Shown here piece by piece: positions 41,839-53,005 of a stretch of 64,000 nucleotides of DNA. Under the pieces are notes generated by a model. That model saw only the letters and a program-made list of their open reading frames with translations. It searched no databases and was not told where the DNA came from. The stretch is from Catenaria anguillulae PL171 (lineage: Eukaryota > Blastocladiomycota > Blastocladiomycetes > Blastocladiales > Catenariaceae), in NCBI GenBank assembly GCA_002102555.1, contig MCFL01000125.1:1-64000 (forward strand), written 5' to 3'. A program made the translations under genes and the position numbers. The stretch's first letter is position 1; the number at the start of each line of letters is the position of its first letter.

Positions 41839-43461
41839 ATGTACATACCTCGTGATATTTGGGACGCCGTTGTCGTCGCAGTTGTCCGCCAAAGCAACAA
41901 TCCAGATTGCATGCTGGATCTGGCGAGGCTGTCCTGGGTTTGCCGCGACGCTTACCACGCCGCTCGCCACCAGCTTTTCCGTACCCTCACCATTGTCTTT
42001 CACGACAAGGATACTATACCCATTTATTCCGCTGCCAGCCCTTTGCACCATCCCGAGCATCTCTGTGCTCATGTTTCTGCGCAAGTGGAACAGGTGTTCC
42101 GCTCGTCCATTTTTCCACGATTTCAGTTGCCACAGTTCAAGTTGGCAGTGACATCGAAGGCAAAGCGGGCATCCCATCGAGTTCGACGAACGCTCGGCGC
42201 ATTCTGGTACCTCGCCCCGTTTGTGGTGATTGACGGCAAACTGCATTTGGCATCTATGCTTGCAAACGAAGCTGCCCGTGGCGAAGAAGTTGACTCGGAC
42301 GGCGGGCAAGCCGCGATACAAGCAGCATGCAAGCAGAGCATCGAGTCACTGTGGGGTCAGCCAGTCGATGTCGTCGTGCAAGACGGACTGGTTTGCGTCC
42401 CGTATCCCATGGAGCTTGTGAGCCGCATTGTAATTTGCGACATGGACGCGGCGCTTTACCTCTTCAAACGCGAATACTCCATGTTTCTTGACGATATGCC
42501 CTCCCTCTTGTCAATACCCGTCCATCAAGTGGATTATCTTGCAGTTTACACGATTGGCAACAATCCCGACATCAGCAAGGTCTACACCAAACTTTCTGCC
42601 CGCTATTCCCAGGTATCAGAATGTGACTACACCATTCTCGGCCTGGTCACGCAAGTTCCTACCGTCCTTCTCCAATCGCAGCGCCTCCGCAACTTTACAC
42701 TCTACCGTAGTCATGCACTTTTCGACGATTTAGACATTTCCAACTTCCTCTCCCACGCCCACAATCTCTGCAGCATCTCTCTTCTCGGCGAGGGTCGCTT
42801 TTCCGTCGACTGGACCCAGAAAACACATGGGCCGTTTCACTCTGTTCACTTGACTCACTTGACCCTCGACTATGCATCTTCGCCCGGCACCGTCACATCC
42901 GCGCCAAGCCACCTTGCTCCTTTCCACATTCCCAATCTGAAGTCGCTCCTTGTGTCATTTCACATTGCGCACATGCTCTTTTCCGTACAATATCTTGACG
43001 ACCTATTCCCCACCCCAACGCCTACGAGTGCAACAGCTTTCCCCAAACTCACCGACCTCACACTTGTCGACATTCGTGTGAAACATGACCCGATCCAATA
43101 CAATCACTTGTCTGGCGGCCGCTACGACGGCATTGCGCCCTTCCCTACATTGCCATTGCTTCACATGCCGCGTTTGACCCGGCTCATTGTTCCAAGCGAG
43201 CACCGGACGTGCGCGTTTTCGCAAACGCTTTCGTACGCACAGCTGATTCAAATGACGGCCGAGGCGACCATGCTGCAAGTCCTGCGGCTGCCGTCGGTGA
43301 TTGAGCTTACTGGATGCCCGAACCCCCCGGAATTTGGTCAAGATCATGCGCACCGACCATTGTGGCCGTCTATTGAGTTTCTGGAAGTGAATTGGCGGAT
43401 CATGGATCGTGTAGGCGAGTGTGTCAAGTTCCCACATGCAAAGTGGAGAGTGCATCGTTGA
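41839..43461 (+). CDS. F-box domain protein
   Basis: Single exon, 540 residues from the ATG at 41839, which has a good context (ACC before ATG) and immediately precedes the F-box: MYIPRDIWDAVVVAVVRQ, then LDLARLSWVCRDAYHAARHQ and LFRTLTI, the usual fungal F-box pattern. An in-frame ATG at 41785 would add 18 residues. The rest of the chain has alternating beta strands and helices with recurrent Leu/Ile (LTHLTLDYA, LTDLTLVDIRV, LEVNWRIMD), suggesting a degenerate leucine-rich or similar target-binding region. F-box proteins link substrates to SCF ubiquitin ligases through Skp1; the target is unknown. It sits between transporter copy 4 and a DUF4246 remnant without an obvious functional link. 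Confidence 0.75.
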   Translation: MYIPRDIWDAVVVAVVRQSNNPDCMLDLARLSWVCRDAYHAARHQLFRTLTIVFHDKDTIPIYSAASPLHHPEHLCAHVSAQVEQVFRSSIFPRFQLPQFKLAVTSKAKRASHRVRRTLGAFWYLAPFVVIDGKLHLASMLANEAARGEEVDSDGGQAAIQAACKQSIESLWGQPVDVVVQDGLVCVPYPMELVSRIVICDMDAALYLFKREYSMFLDDMPSLLSIPVHQVDYLAVYTIGNNPDISKVYTKLSARYSQVSECDYTILGLVTQVPTVLLQSQRLRNFTLYRSHALFDDLDISNFLSHAHNLCSISLLGEGRFSVDWTQKTHGPFHSVHLTHLTLDYASSPGTVTSAPSHLAPFHIPNLKSLLVSFHIAHMLFSVQYLDDLFPTPTPTSATAFPKLTDLTLVDIRVKHDPIQYNHLSGGRYDGIAPFPTLPLLHMPRLTRLIVPSEHRTCAFSQTLSYAQLIQMTAEATMLQVLRLPSVIELTGCPNPPEFGQDHAHRPLWPSIEFLEVNWRIMDRVGECVKFPHAKWRVHR

Positions 43462-43696
43462 TTAGCGTGGTGTCATGATTCGTTACCTGATTCTGTGAGT
43501 GCGATTCTGTACATGTGAAGTTGTCTCGTCTCTCTTCCCACGCTTGCGGGCAAGTCCCATCGGTTTGTGAGGCAAGCACGGTTGATCACGATAGGAGTCA
43601 CCAACACGCCACAGAGGCAGAAGGAAGCCGTCCTTGCTGTCTGCTCCGGCAATCAATGCATGCTGCCATATGTCCATGTCCCCTCACAATGCATCT

Positions 43697-44139
43697 GTTA
43701 GTCGTGATCGACCATCAGCACACTTGGTCTTCCGCGACGTTTTTGACCTGGACGCGTCGGGCAACGGATTCGCCTAGTGTCAAGGCAAGGGCTCCGTCAC
43801 GACGCATGAAGGCCGTGCCGTTGTGTTTCCCAACCTGGGCCTGTACCAACACAAGGTTGCCCCCTTTGAGCTCAAAGACAAGTCGCGGCCCGGATATCGC
43901 AAGATCGTCGCCTTGATTTTGGTGGATCCCGAGTGGTACGATCAAGTGTGGTCGACGGCGCTTGTACCGCTGCAACAGGCAGATTGGGTTGCGCGCGAGG
44001 AGGCAAAGGGACACAAAGACATGTCGAGCGCAGTGGGAATGTCGTTGTATGAGTGAGGCCAAGGAGCTGAGGCTGGCGCTGATGCACGAGTGCTCAATGG
44101 GTGATGATCTGGCTCACCGTCTGGCGTACAGATTAAGTT
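43697..44139 (+). pseudogene. DUF4246 remnant, copy C
   Basis: Only the C-terminal third of a DUF4246 gene remains. The readable segments are VFRDVFDLDASGNGFA, then an in-frame TAG at 43775-43777 where the other copies have Leu, then CQGKGSVTTHEGRAVVFPNL, YQHKVAPFELKDKSRPGYRK and LVPLQQADWVAREEAKG. The frame shifts again near 44052 before MSEAKELRLALMHECSM. Divergence from copy B is much larger than that of copy A, so this is an older relic. It ends just before the 3' end of the formaldehyde dehydrogenase gene on the other strand. Confidence 0.85.
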
Positions 44140-44349
44140 AAGTCCGTGTGATCATTGAGGCGTGCTGCTGGGTGATTGCGAGTGTGCCACTTGAAAATTT
44201 TTAAGACTTCCTCACCGTGTACGTGTCCCTCACTAGAAATTTTCACGTACATCATACATTGCTTGTACACAACAACCCAGGATCCCACACACAGACAAAC
44301 GGACCCTTCGCAACGAAACACACCCTCGCGACACACGCATCCACTGGGC

Positions 44350-45966
<1,617 letters not shown>

Positions 45967-46266
45967 GGTATGCAAAGGACGGTGAATTGAGGTTCTTTTG
46001 GACGTGCGTGAAGAATTGCGTGCGTCTTTGCGAGTTGCGAGTGAGTTGTATTTATGTGTATAAGATGTCAAGAGCACAAGGGATGAGAGATGCGCATCGA
46101 TCGAATCGGGGCAGATCGGCGTCCTGCTCAAGGTCTGCTCTTTTTTCAGCGACTCAGAACGACTCGCAGGCAAACTTGCCTGACGTTGCAGAACCCACAC
46201 TCACCACACGAATTCGCCCTCGGAACTTTTCGCAAAATCCCCCTTGTATCGCCCGAATCGACAGCA
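45967..46266. promoter_or_regulatory. Divergent promoter region, formaldehyde dehydrogenase and zinc-finger gene
   Basis: 300 bp between outward-facing starts; no clear TATA box. Confidence 0.4.
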
Positions 46267-46703
46267 ATGGCCCGTGGTAAGCAAAAGGAAGAATCTCGGT
46301 ACGCCGCCCCTGGTTTTCCGGTTTTCTCGCTCCAATCTTCAACCTCCAGCATCCACAAGCCCGGCAATGCATTCACACATATGTCTTGGCCGGCTGTGGC
46401 AAATATTGATGATTCCCCACATCTCGCCACTTGCATTCATCCACTTGAATTGATCATGATGTCTTGCCCTTGCAAATTCCTCAATGTTATAGTCTGCGCG
46501 CTGAAAAGAACAAGCCAAAGGAGGGTAAGTCTCAGCTCAAGGATCGGGAAAAGGCCATGAACTACTCTTGCTCAGTGTGCCGGACGGCTTGCGCCAATTA
46601 TAAGATTCTAGTGCAGCACATGGAAGCCAAGCATCCCAAGTCGCCCATTCCCCCGAGTCCTCGTGACTGTGCTTGTTTGGTTTGGGCTTCGCAACTCAAA
46701 TGA
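46267..46703 (+). CDS. Small C2H2 zinc-finger protein (zf-met2/SERF-like)
   Basis: Model: join(46267..46298, 46493..46703), 80 residues, with a 194-nt intron (GTACGC to TAG). Exon 1 starts MARGKQKEES, the usual basic start of this family; exon 2 continues with EKNKPKEGKSQLKDREKAMN and a single finger CSVCRTACANYKILVQHMEA followed by KHPKSPIP. Proteins of this type in fungi, plants and animals are small, Lys-rich and mostly uncharacterised; some are linked to RNA or protein-aggregation phenotypes. A GTAAGC donor-like site just after the third codon is not used in this model, because it would remove conserved residues. Confidence 0.8.
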
Positions 46704-47059
46704 CACTCAGACACCAAGTAGACTGTGCCCGATGTACGACGATGTTGTTTGCCGCCGCTCGCTTTTTCTCAAGCAATAGATTTCCTGTTTCCCTGCACAA
46801 CCTGTTGTCCCTTCCGTTGCGCCCGATTTAGTTCTGCAATCATTGTCGTGACAGTGGCAGGCCAAAATCTTACGTTCCCCTCTCTGCCAACAGTGTGAAG
46901 TCCCTATCATTGAGCCCAGAATTCTGAAGGCGAAAACAGTACGTATACCCAGAAATTTTTTCGATCAGATGTCTCACAGCGGGTGTTTCGCGTTGATTGT
47001 GGACAGTTCATGGACTGGGGGCGATTTGCATTGATCGCAAATATTGTTGTCACCACAGC
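46704..47059. other. Convergent intergenic region
   Basis: Between the 3' ends of the zinc-finger and cryptochrome genes; probably both 3' untranslated regions. No gene seen. Confidence 0.4.
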
Positions 47060-48901
47060 CTACTTTCTCTTGACCCGATCCCGCGCAGCTGCTCGCCCGG
47101 CTCTCGATGATCCAACCTTGTCCTTCTCAACATCTTCGTCTGCATCCCCTTCGTCTTCACCTGCTCCGTTCTTTTCCCGTCCGCGCGCAAAGCACGCCTT
47201 CAACTTGGCCATATTGGCCTTGCTCGCCTCGGCATGGTCCACAATCGGCTTGGGATAATCCTTGCCAACGATACACCCGGCCTGCTTTTGCACAGCCAGC
47301 GGCGCCTTCCACGGCTCGTAAATGTACTGCTTGGGAAACTTGGCCAGTTGTGGGAGGTACCTGGCCAGACGATCACAGTCGTCAGGAGAGCTTCAACCCT
47401 CACAGGGATCGAAAAAAATGAAATTTGCATACCTCTTGATGTACTTTCCTTCAGCATCCCACGACTGGCCCCACTTGACAGGACTGTACACGCGAAACCA
47501 CTGCCGGAAGAACACCGATGTGCCCGACAACCATGCCCAATTACCACGATTCAATGCCCAATCATGATCCAGCAAGACGTCCTCAAATACCTCTGCGCCG
47601 CGCTCCCACGATATGTACAAGTCGCCGCGCGTCAAGAAGCACGCAAGCGAATGTCTGCCCAAATGATGAATCCAGCCCTCGGATCGCAACTGGGTCATAC
47701 ACGCGTCAATCCACGGATAGCCCGTCCTGGCTTCTGCCCACGCCTTCAAGTCATCGTGCGCCTCGGGATCCGAATCAGCCGCCGACAGAAGCCGCCAATC
47801 AATTGGCGTTGGACATGTCGGATTGGCCTCGGTCGCGAGCTCAAACCCGTCGACAGTTGCCCCGTGTGCGAAAAAGAACTCGCGCCAATACAACTGTGCG
47901 AGCAAGCTCACGGGCGGCTTGGAGTGTTTTCCCTTTGCTGCCCGGTAAGCACTGGTGATCCGCGAATGAAACAGGCGCGGTGACAGACATCCATACGTCA
48001 TGTAAGGGGAAAGTACAGTCGTGTCGACGAGTCCCGTGACTGGATCGGGGAGCGCGGCGGGGCTGGTTTTGGGCTTTTCGAACGCAAGCACTTTGGCTGT
48101 GTGCGACATGTACGTGTCAAGGCGGGCGAGCGCGTGCGATTCGCCACCAGTGTGAGGCGAGCGAGCAACGAGTGGTGTGAGCAGGCCGAGTTCGGGGACA
48201 GTATGGTCCGTGGGCGAGATCCGTGGCAACGAAAGGTCATGGTGTGGACCCGTGAGCGACGCAAATGACACGGGATCCAGCAAAGATTTCAGTTGGTGCA
48301 AGGCTGATTCCGAGTCGAGCGGCAATGGGATGGTTGCGGGTGCAGGCTCGGGCTTGGGAACGGTGAGCCGATCCGCCACCTTTGCGAATCCTGTCATGGT
48401 AACGGGCAACGGAATGTCCTTGTCACTAGCCCCGTTTCCCGCTCCCGCCAGCAACTGGCTCACCTCAAACAATGTCCGCCCCGGAAACCCGTGAAACTCG
48501 CCCCCTTCTTTCGCCACCCGCTGCGCAACCTCCTCGTCCCTGGCTCTCGCAAACGGCTCTGGGCTGGACTGCACCAGAACTTGATCCACGGCCCATGCCT
48601 TGACCAGTTGCGGCAACACATCGGGCGCCTTGCCACGCACCACAAACAAGCGCGATCCCAACGCGCGCAGCTGCGAGTCGAGATCGGCCAGCGATTCAAG
48701 CAGGAACAACCAGCGCAGGTGGCCGCAACGCTTTTTGGTTGGGACTTCGAGGCAGTACACGGGGAAGAGCGTCGCGGAGGTAGACACGGCGTGCAGCAGG
48801 GCTGGATGGTCGTGGAGGCGGAGGTCGCGGCGGAACCACAGCAAGGTGGTAAGTTTCTTCATGGAAGTGGTGGTGGTCGATGTGAGCGTTGATGGGGTCA
48901 T
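47060..48901 (-). CDS. Animal-type cryptochrome / (6-4) photolyase family protein
   Basis: Model: complement(join(47060..47360, 47433..48901)), 589 residues, with a 72-nt intron (GTATGC to CAG) joining EGKYIKR to YLPQLAKFP. The N-terminal photolyase domain starts LLWFRRDLRLHDHPALL; the FAD domain contains LYWREFFFAHG, GYPWIDACMTQLRSEGWIHH, RHSLACFLTRGDLYISWERG and LDHDWALNRGNWAWLSGTSV, then IYEPWKAPLAVQKQAGC and YPKPIVDHAEAS. This order is diagnostic of animal-type cryptochromes and (6-4) photolyases, not CPD or DASH enzymes. The Asn facing the flavin (in ALNRGNW) and the two His of HHLGRH are kept, so DNA repair is possible. The C-terminal tail is short, acidic then basic, and ends KRK, a possible nuclear signal. 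Repair or photoreceptor role is undecided. Confidence 0.88.
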
Positions 48902-49415
48902 TTTTCAATACATGGGATAGTCCTTCAATGTCATCAATTCAGAGAGTGGAAGGGCATGTGTTTTGAAGGCGACTTCATTGACGATGAGGCATCGATGGGC
49001 GAACTTTTAGATCGAAATCGCGTCAACTGCCAACCACCCGCTCTTTCACTTCAAGTTCCCGGTCGAAGTCATGTTTATGGTTGCAGCAGGGGGATGGACG
49101 ACGTTTCGCCTTCCCAGCCTTAACAGTATCGTTTACATATTGATTTCGCAGGGAATTGAATGTCACCATCGAGACGCTGCCGTCCGTGCTCTAACTTGGT
49201 GTGCGAATAAGTAGACTCAGGCATGTTGGGTACAAAAGACATTGTCGACACATGGTCCTGTGAGGCAAACGGATGCGCTCATTGTCAATTGGGAACAAGG
49301 TGTATGAAGCACACACAAAAATGCCATGAACAAAGGGCTGGAACCCTGGAACATACCCGGACGACCGGCATATTCGTAAACAAAAATACACAAACAAGAC
49401 CATCCACCGTCGTCT
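48902..49415. other. Intergenic region, no gene seen
   Basis: Upstream of the cryptochrome start and downstream of the PP2C gene. It should contain the cryptochrome promoter; I see no light-response element I can name. Confidence 0.4.
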
Positions 49416-50720
49416 TCATCCGCTCTTGCGCTTCATCTCCTTCTCGACCTCCTCCCTCAACCTGACGCCCAACCCCTCTCCGTCCACTGGTCCCCGCACC
49501 TTTCCATCGGCCCCACTCTCCTCTGCCTTGACCCGTTCCGCCTCGTCCTCGCGCTCGACCGAACCAAGCCGCGCCATGCTGACGGACCGCGGCGTCGGCG
49601 TTTCGTCATTATCGTAAATGATCTCCTCCGACTCTGCACGTTGCGTATTGGCCGCGAGTGCAGCGTTGGTTGCGTGCGACGGTCGCCGTTTCGGGTGGAC
49701 AAACCGCACAACAATGGCAGACAGGTTGTCGGTCGACATGTTTTCGAGAGCTTGGTGGACAAGCAGTTCAGCGGCACGTTGGGGCTCGTCGAGGCCCAGG
49801 ATCAGGTTGACGGCTTCCTGGTCCGACATGACATCCCAGATCTGTTGTTGTGGAGACACGTGGGTGAGTGCTTGAAATGAAGAGAAACCCTCGGATGACA
49901 GCCGGTGACGGTATAAAAAAAAACCGGGTAAAAAAAAAAAAAGAATGATGGGTACCCCGTCACAAGCCAAAATCAAAAACTCGTCATCGGACGTGATCTC
50001 AATCTCGGTCGTGTATGGGTTGCCAACGACCAGCTCCTTCATGGATACGTCGCCCAAACTCCTCGTCACAGCCAACACCCCATTGACCCTGTGATTCATC
50101 ATGAACCCGCCCGCATCAATGACCCGCTTCGCCTCAAAAGGGTCGCTCCCCTTGTGATCGTAACTTAACCTCAACGCCTGGCCCTTGCGACACAAGACAC
50201 TCCTGGCATCGCCCACGTTGGCCGTGTACAGCACGCGCCGATCGCCCTCGATCCTTACAAGACTGGCCACAGCCGTACACCCCGAATGAATGCCGAGCTG
50301 GGCAAGCTCGCGGTCGGTTCGCTCAAACGCCTCGTTCATGAGCTCGACAATGGGCACGCCTGGGTGTGCATCCATGAGCTCGACCAGAATCTTGTGCACA
50401 TTGTCGCCACACCACTGCGCGGCTTGCCGCCCGGCGTGCCCATCGTACACGGCAAAGTAGCCTTGCCCGCGGACACCCGCAAAGTTGATTTCCAGCGCAT
50501 GCGCGTCTTCCATTGTGCGCCGATTCAAACGGTTGCGGTCTTCGTGGAATCCAAAGTAGAACCCTGGCAGGTCAGAGCGGTCGTCATCGTCGTATGTGGA
50601 GGAGGACGAGGTTGTTGAACTGGTCGACGATTTGGATGGAGACGAGTCGGTGTGCGTGGGTGCGGGTGCCGGTGGAGAATCGGAGGAGGTGGAGGATGAT
50701 GGAGGGTCTTTGGACGACAT
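49416..50720 (-). CDS. PP2C-type protein serine/threonine phosphatase
   Basis: Model: complement(join(49416..49841, 49956..50720)), 396 residues, with a 114-nt A-rich intron (GTACCC to CAG, phase 0) that splits ILACDG from IWDVMSD. The intron is a multiple of three, so an unspliced reading frame also exists. All PP2C motifs are present: RRTMEDAH, YFAVYDGHAG, SGCTAVASLV, ANVGDARSVL, DHKGSDPFEAKRVIDAGG, LAVTRSLGD, FLILACDGIWDVMSDQEAV and STDNLSAIVV. Asp residues in these motifs bind Mg or Mn. The first 45 residues and the last 90 are Ser/Pro/Glu-rich. PP2C enzymes dephosphorylate stress-MAP-kinase pathway and other targets; the specific one is unknown. Confidence 0.92.
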   Translation of the reverse strand: MSSKDPPSSSTSSDSPPAPAPTHTDSSPSKSSTSSTTSSSSTYDDDDRSDLPGFYFGFHEDRNRLNRRTMEDAHALEINFAGVRGQGYFAVYDGHAGRQAAQWCGDNVHKILVELMDAHPGVPIVELMNEAFERTDRELAQLGIHSGCTAVASLVRIEGDRRVLYTANVGDARSVLCRKGQALRLSYDHKGSDPFEAKRVIDAGGFMMNHRVNGVLAVTRSLGDVSMKELVVGNPYTTEIEITSDDEFLILACDGVPIILFFFLPGFFLYRHRLSSEGFSSFQALTHVSPQQQIWDVMSDQEAVNLILGLDEPQRAAELLVHQALENMSTDNLSAIVVRFVHPKRRPSHATNAALAANTQRAESEEIIYDNDETPTPRSVSMARLGSVEREDEAERVKAEESGADGKVRGPVDGEGLGVRLREEVEKEMKRKSG

Positions 50721-51491
50721 GACGACGGTGGCAAGGGTGAGGGTCTAGTTGTATGTGATGTTGATGTCAAAGTGGAATTGAGATGACTTGATGCCGCCGT
50801 GCCAAACAGTTGAATGCGATGGGCAAGCAGATGTGAGGGTCGAGTTGAGCGAGCGTCTTGCCGTTGATCCGAGGTACGAGGAGGCAGTGATTGGTGGTAG
50901 CTTGGTGGGACACACGCAAACGCAATGCAAGACACGGTATGTACGTTATGGAAGGAGGATTGTGTGGTTGCTGTGCTGTCAGACACCTGGGCGCCAGACG
51001 TGGACGGGAGAGTGAGTTGGTTATGGGTGGGCCAGAGGTTGACAGTACAGGCGTATTGGCATTTGCAAACGAGATTGCATAGAGTGTGAATAGGTGTCAA
51101 GCGAGGATGAATGGAGTCGATTTCATTGCTTGTCTTTACTTGCAAACATTTCACTAATTGTTGGACGGCGACACAACATCGCGCGCGACGTGGGCGGCTC
51201 GGCGGAAGAGGTCAAACGCCAGCAGGTCATCGGTCAACTGGAAGGCGGCTGGCGGCTGGCGGTGAAGATTTCATCTGAAAGAAAGAAAGTCATGACTGAG
51301 CGACTGAGCATCCAAGTCAAGCCTGACCAAGTGCATTAACGATTGACATGTTGATTCCAAGCATATACATACACAATTCACACCCGTACCCTTTAGGAAT
51401 ATCTGCGCCAACCTGCCCTCACATTCTTTCCCATCTGCGAACCCTGCTCCTGGAGCTCCCACAGAAACATTTGTCTTGATGGCGACCTGGC
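50721..51491. other. Intergenic region upstream of the PP2C gene
   Basis: Holds the PP2C promoter and the 3' side of the next minus-strand gene. A short tandem of GGCGGCT units is at about 51243-51264. No gene seen. Confidence 0.4.
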
Positions 51492-52775
51492 CTATTGCCA
51501 AAACTCATTGGCCATCTTTCCGATCTCATCCCGGACTTGTTTATCCCATCGCTCGTCGCCCAGTTTCTGCTTCATCATGGAACCCACCGTCAATACGGCC
51601 TTGCGAACTCCCGCTTGCCCACGCAATCGCTCTTGCATGTCACGTAAAACGGGAACGACCATGTTGGACAAGTCGGCGCGAATCATGGCTTCGAGCAGCG
51701 ATGTCCATACGTTCGCATTGGTCGCCAAAGCCAGAGTGAAAGGTGGCGACCCGGACGCGAGTTGCGCGTGCACAGATGCAAGGCGCATTTGCACGTCGTC
51801 GAGGTTGCGCCAATGAAACCCGAGCAAGTCACAATAGCTTGCGACCATGGCTGCAGACACAATGGGCGGATCGCTTGCGACGCACTTATCCCACACTTGC
51901 AGGCCAAGGTTCGGTGAGCACGTGCGCGAGTAGAGTGAAATGAGCGCGGATGCAATCACGGGCGACTTGACCCGGTTGCTGCCTGCTGTCAAGGCAGAAA
52001 CGAGCTGCTCGACATGTGCCTTGGACGCTTGCTTGGAGACGAGTGACAGGTAAAATGCAATGTGCTCGGGCTCGGGAGAAGGTTGGTGTGTTTGCATCCA
52101 GCGTGCGACCGCCTTGGTTGCCTTGGGAAGCAGTGTACCCATATCGTCCTCTGAAGCAACCATCACCTTGAAAAACAACGGGTCCACATCGGCCATGGCC
52201 CACGTGCGCGGGTGCGCCGCAAAGTGTGCTTGGCAGTATCGCGCAATTTGGCTGACGATGGCGTGGTCACCTCTGCGCGCCGATCGAGTATACAGCGGCA
52301 GCAAGTCATTGATGGAAGAAAGGATGATGGGTGATGCATTTGCCGCCTCAGCAGCAGCCTGTTGGACCAGGTTCCAGGTGTCGAGTTGCGCAGCAGACGG
52401 TTTGGCGAGCAATGCAGAGCACAGTTTGGACCATCGCGATGGGGTGAGGGATTGTGTTGATTGGAGGTGGGACTGGTAGGCTTGATGGACGCACTTGTAT
52501 GCATGGACAGCAGCACTGGGACTCTTGTGCCGGTCTCGATATCGATGCGGCGTGCCCGCAGCGGGTAGGTTCGAGTGGAACAAGCGACCAGACTCTTGTC
52601 TCACGGTCTTGGTGCGAGATGGAGATGGAGATGATGCGGGCACGGCTCGACATGTACAGTGACTGACGAAGCAGACAGTAGCCGGCCGAAATGCAGCAGA
52701 CATGGCCTGACTCACTGCAATCGTGTGTCCAGTGTGTATCTGCCGCAGTGCGCGGAGTGGTAATGCTGGGATCAT
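51492..52775 (-). CDS. Helical-repeat protein, probably mitochondrial (PPR-like)
   Basis: Single exon, 427 residues. The N-terminus MIPALPLRALRQIHTGHTIA is Arg-rich and free of acids over about 60 residues, as in mitochondrial presequences. The remainder is a chain of alpha-helix pairs of about 35 residues (for example IASALISLYSRTCSPNLGLQ, then VSAAMVASYCDLLGFHWRNL, then ANVWTSLLEAMIRADLSNMV), the layout of pentatricopeptide-repeat proteins that bind organellar RNA. I cannot name an orthologue. The divergent neighbour, dynamitin, starts 231 bp away. Confidence 0.65.
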   Translation of the reverse strand: MIPALPLRALRQIHTGHTIAVSQAMSAAFRPATVCFVSHCTCRAVPASSPSPSRTKTVRQESGRLFHSNLPAAGTPHRYRDRHKSPSAAVHAYKCVHQAYQSHLQSTQSLTPSRWSKLCSALLAKPSAAQLDTWNLVQQAAAEAANASPIILSSINDLLPLYTRSARRGDHAIVSQIARYCQAHFAAHPRTWAMADVDPLFFKVMVASEDDMGTLLPKATKAVARWMQTHQPSPEPEHIAFYLSLVSKQASKAHVEQLVSALTAGSNRVKSPVIASALISLYSRTCSPNLGLQVWDKCVASDPPIVSAAMVASYCDLLGFHWRNLDDVQMRLASVHAQLASGSPPFTLALATNANVWTSLLEAMIRADLSNMVVPVLRDMQERLRGQAGVRKAVLTVGSMMKQKLGDERWDKQVRDEIGKMANEFWQ

Positions 52776-53005
52776 GGTGGGCCAGGGGTGCCAGTTGGGT
52801 TACTCGGCCGGCCCGGTCCGTGCCGGCGCTGGCAGCTGCAGCGGCGTGAGCAGAGCACTGGTGTCGGCGCCACCCACCGACCCATTCCCGTTTGCACATA
52901 TTATCACCGTGAGGGAGGTATGAATGCATCAAGTAAGACTGCATGCAATCATTGCGCATCGCATCGCATCATCCGCATCACCAGTCAAAGTCCACTGCCA
53001 CAACC

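Noticed and set aside
47234-47983. 249-codon plus-strand frame over the cryptochrome gene
   Set aside because: Shadow of the minus-strand photolyase domain; no motif of its own.
51094-51339. Small plus-strand frame upstream of the mitochondrial helical protein
   Set aside because: Short, without motif or bias.
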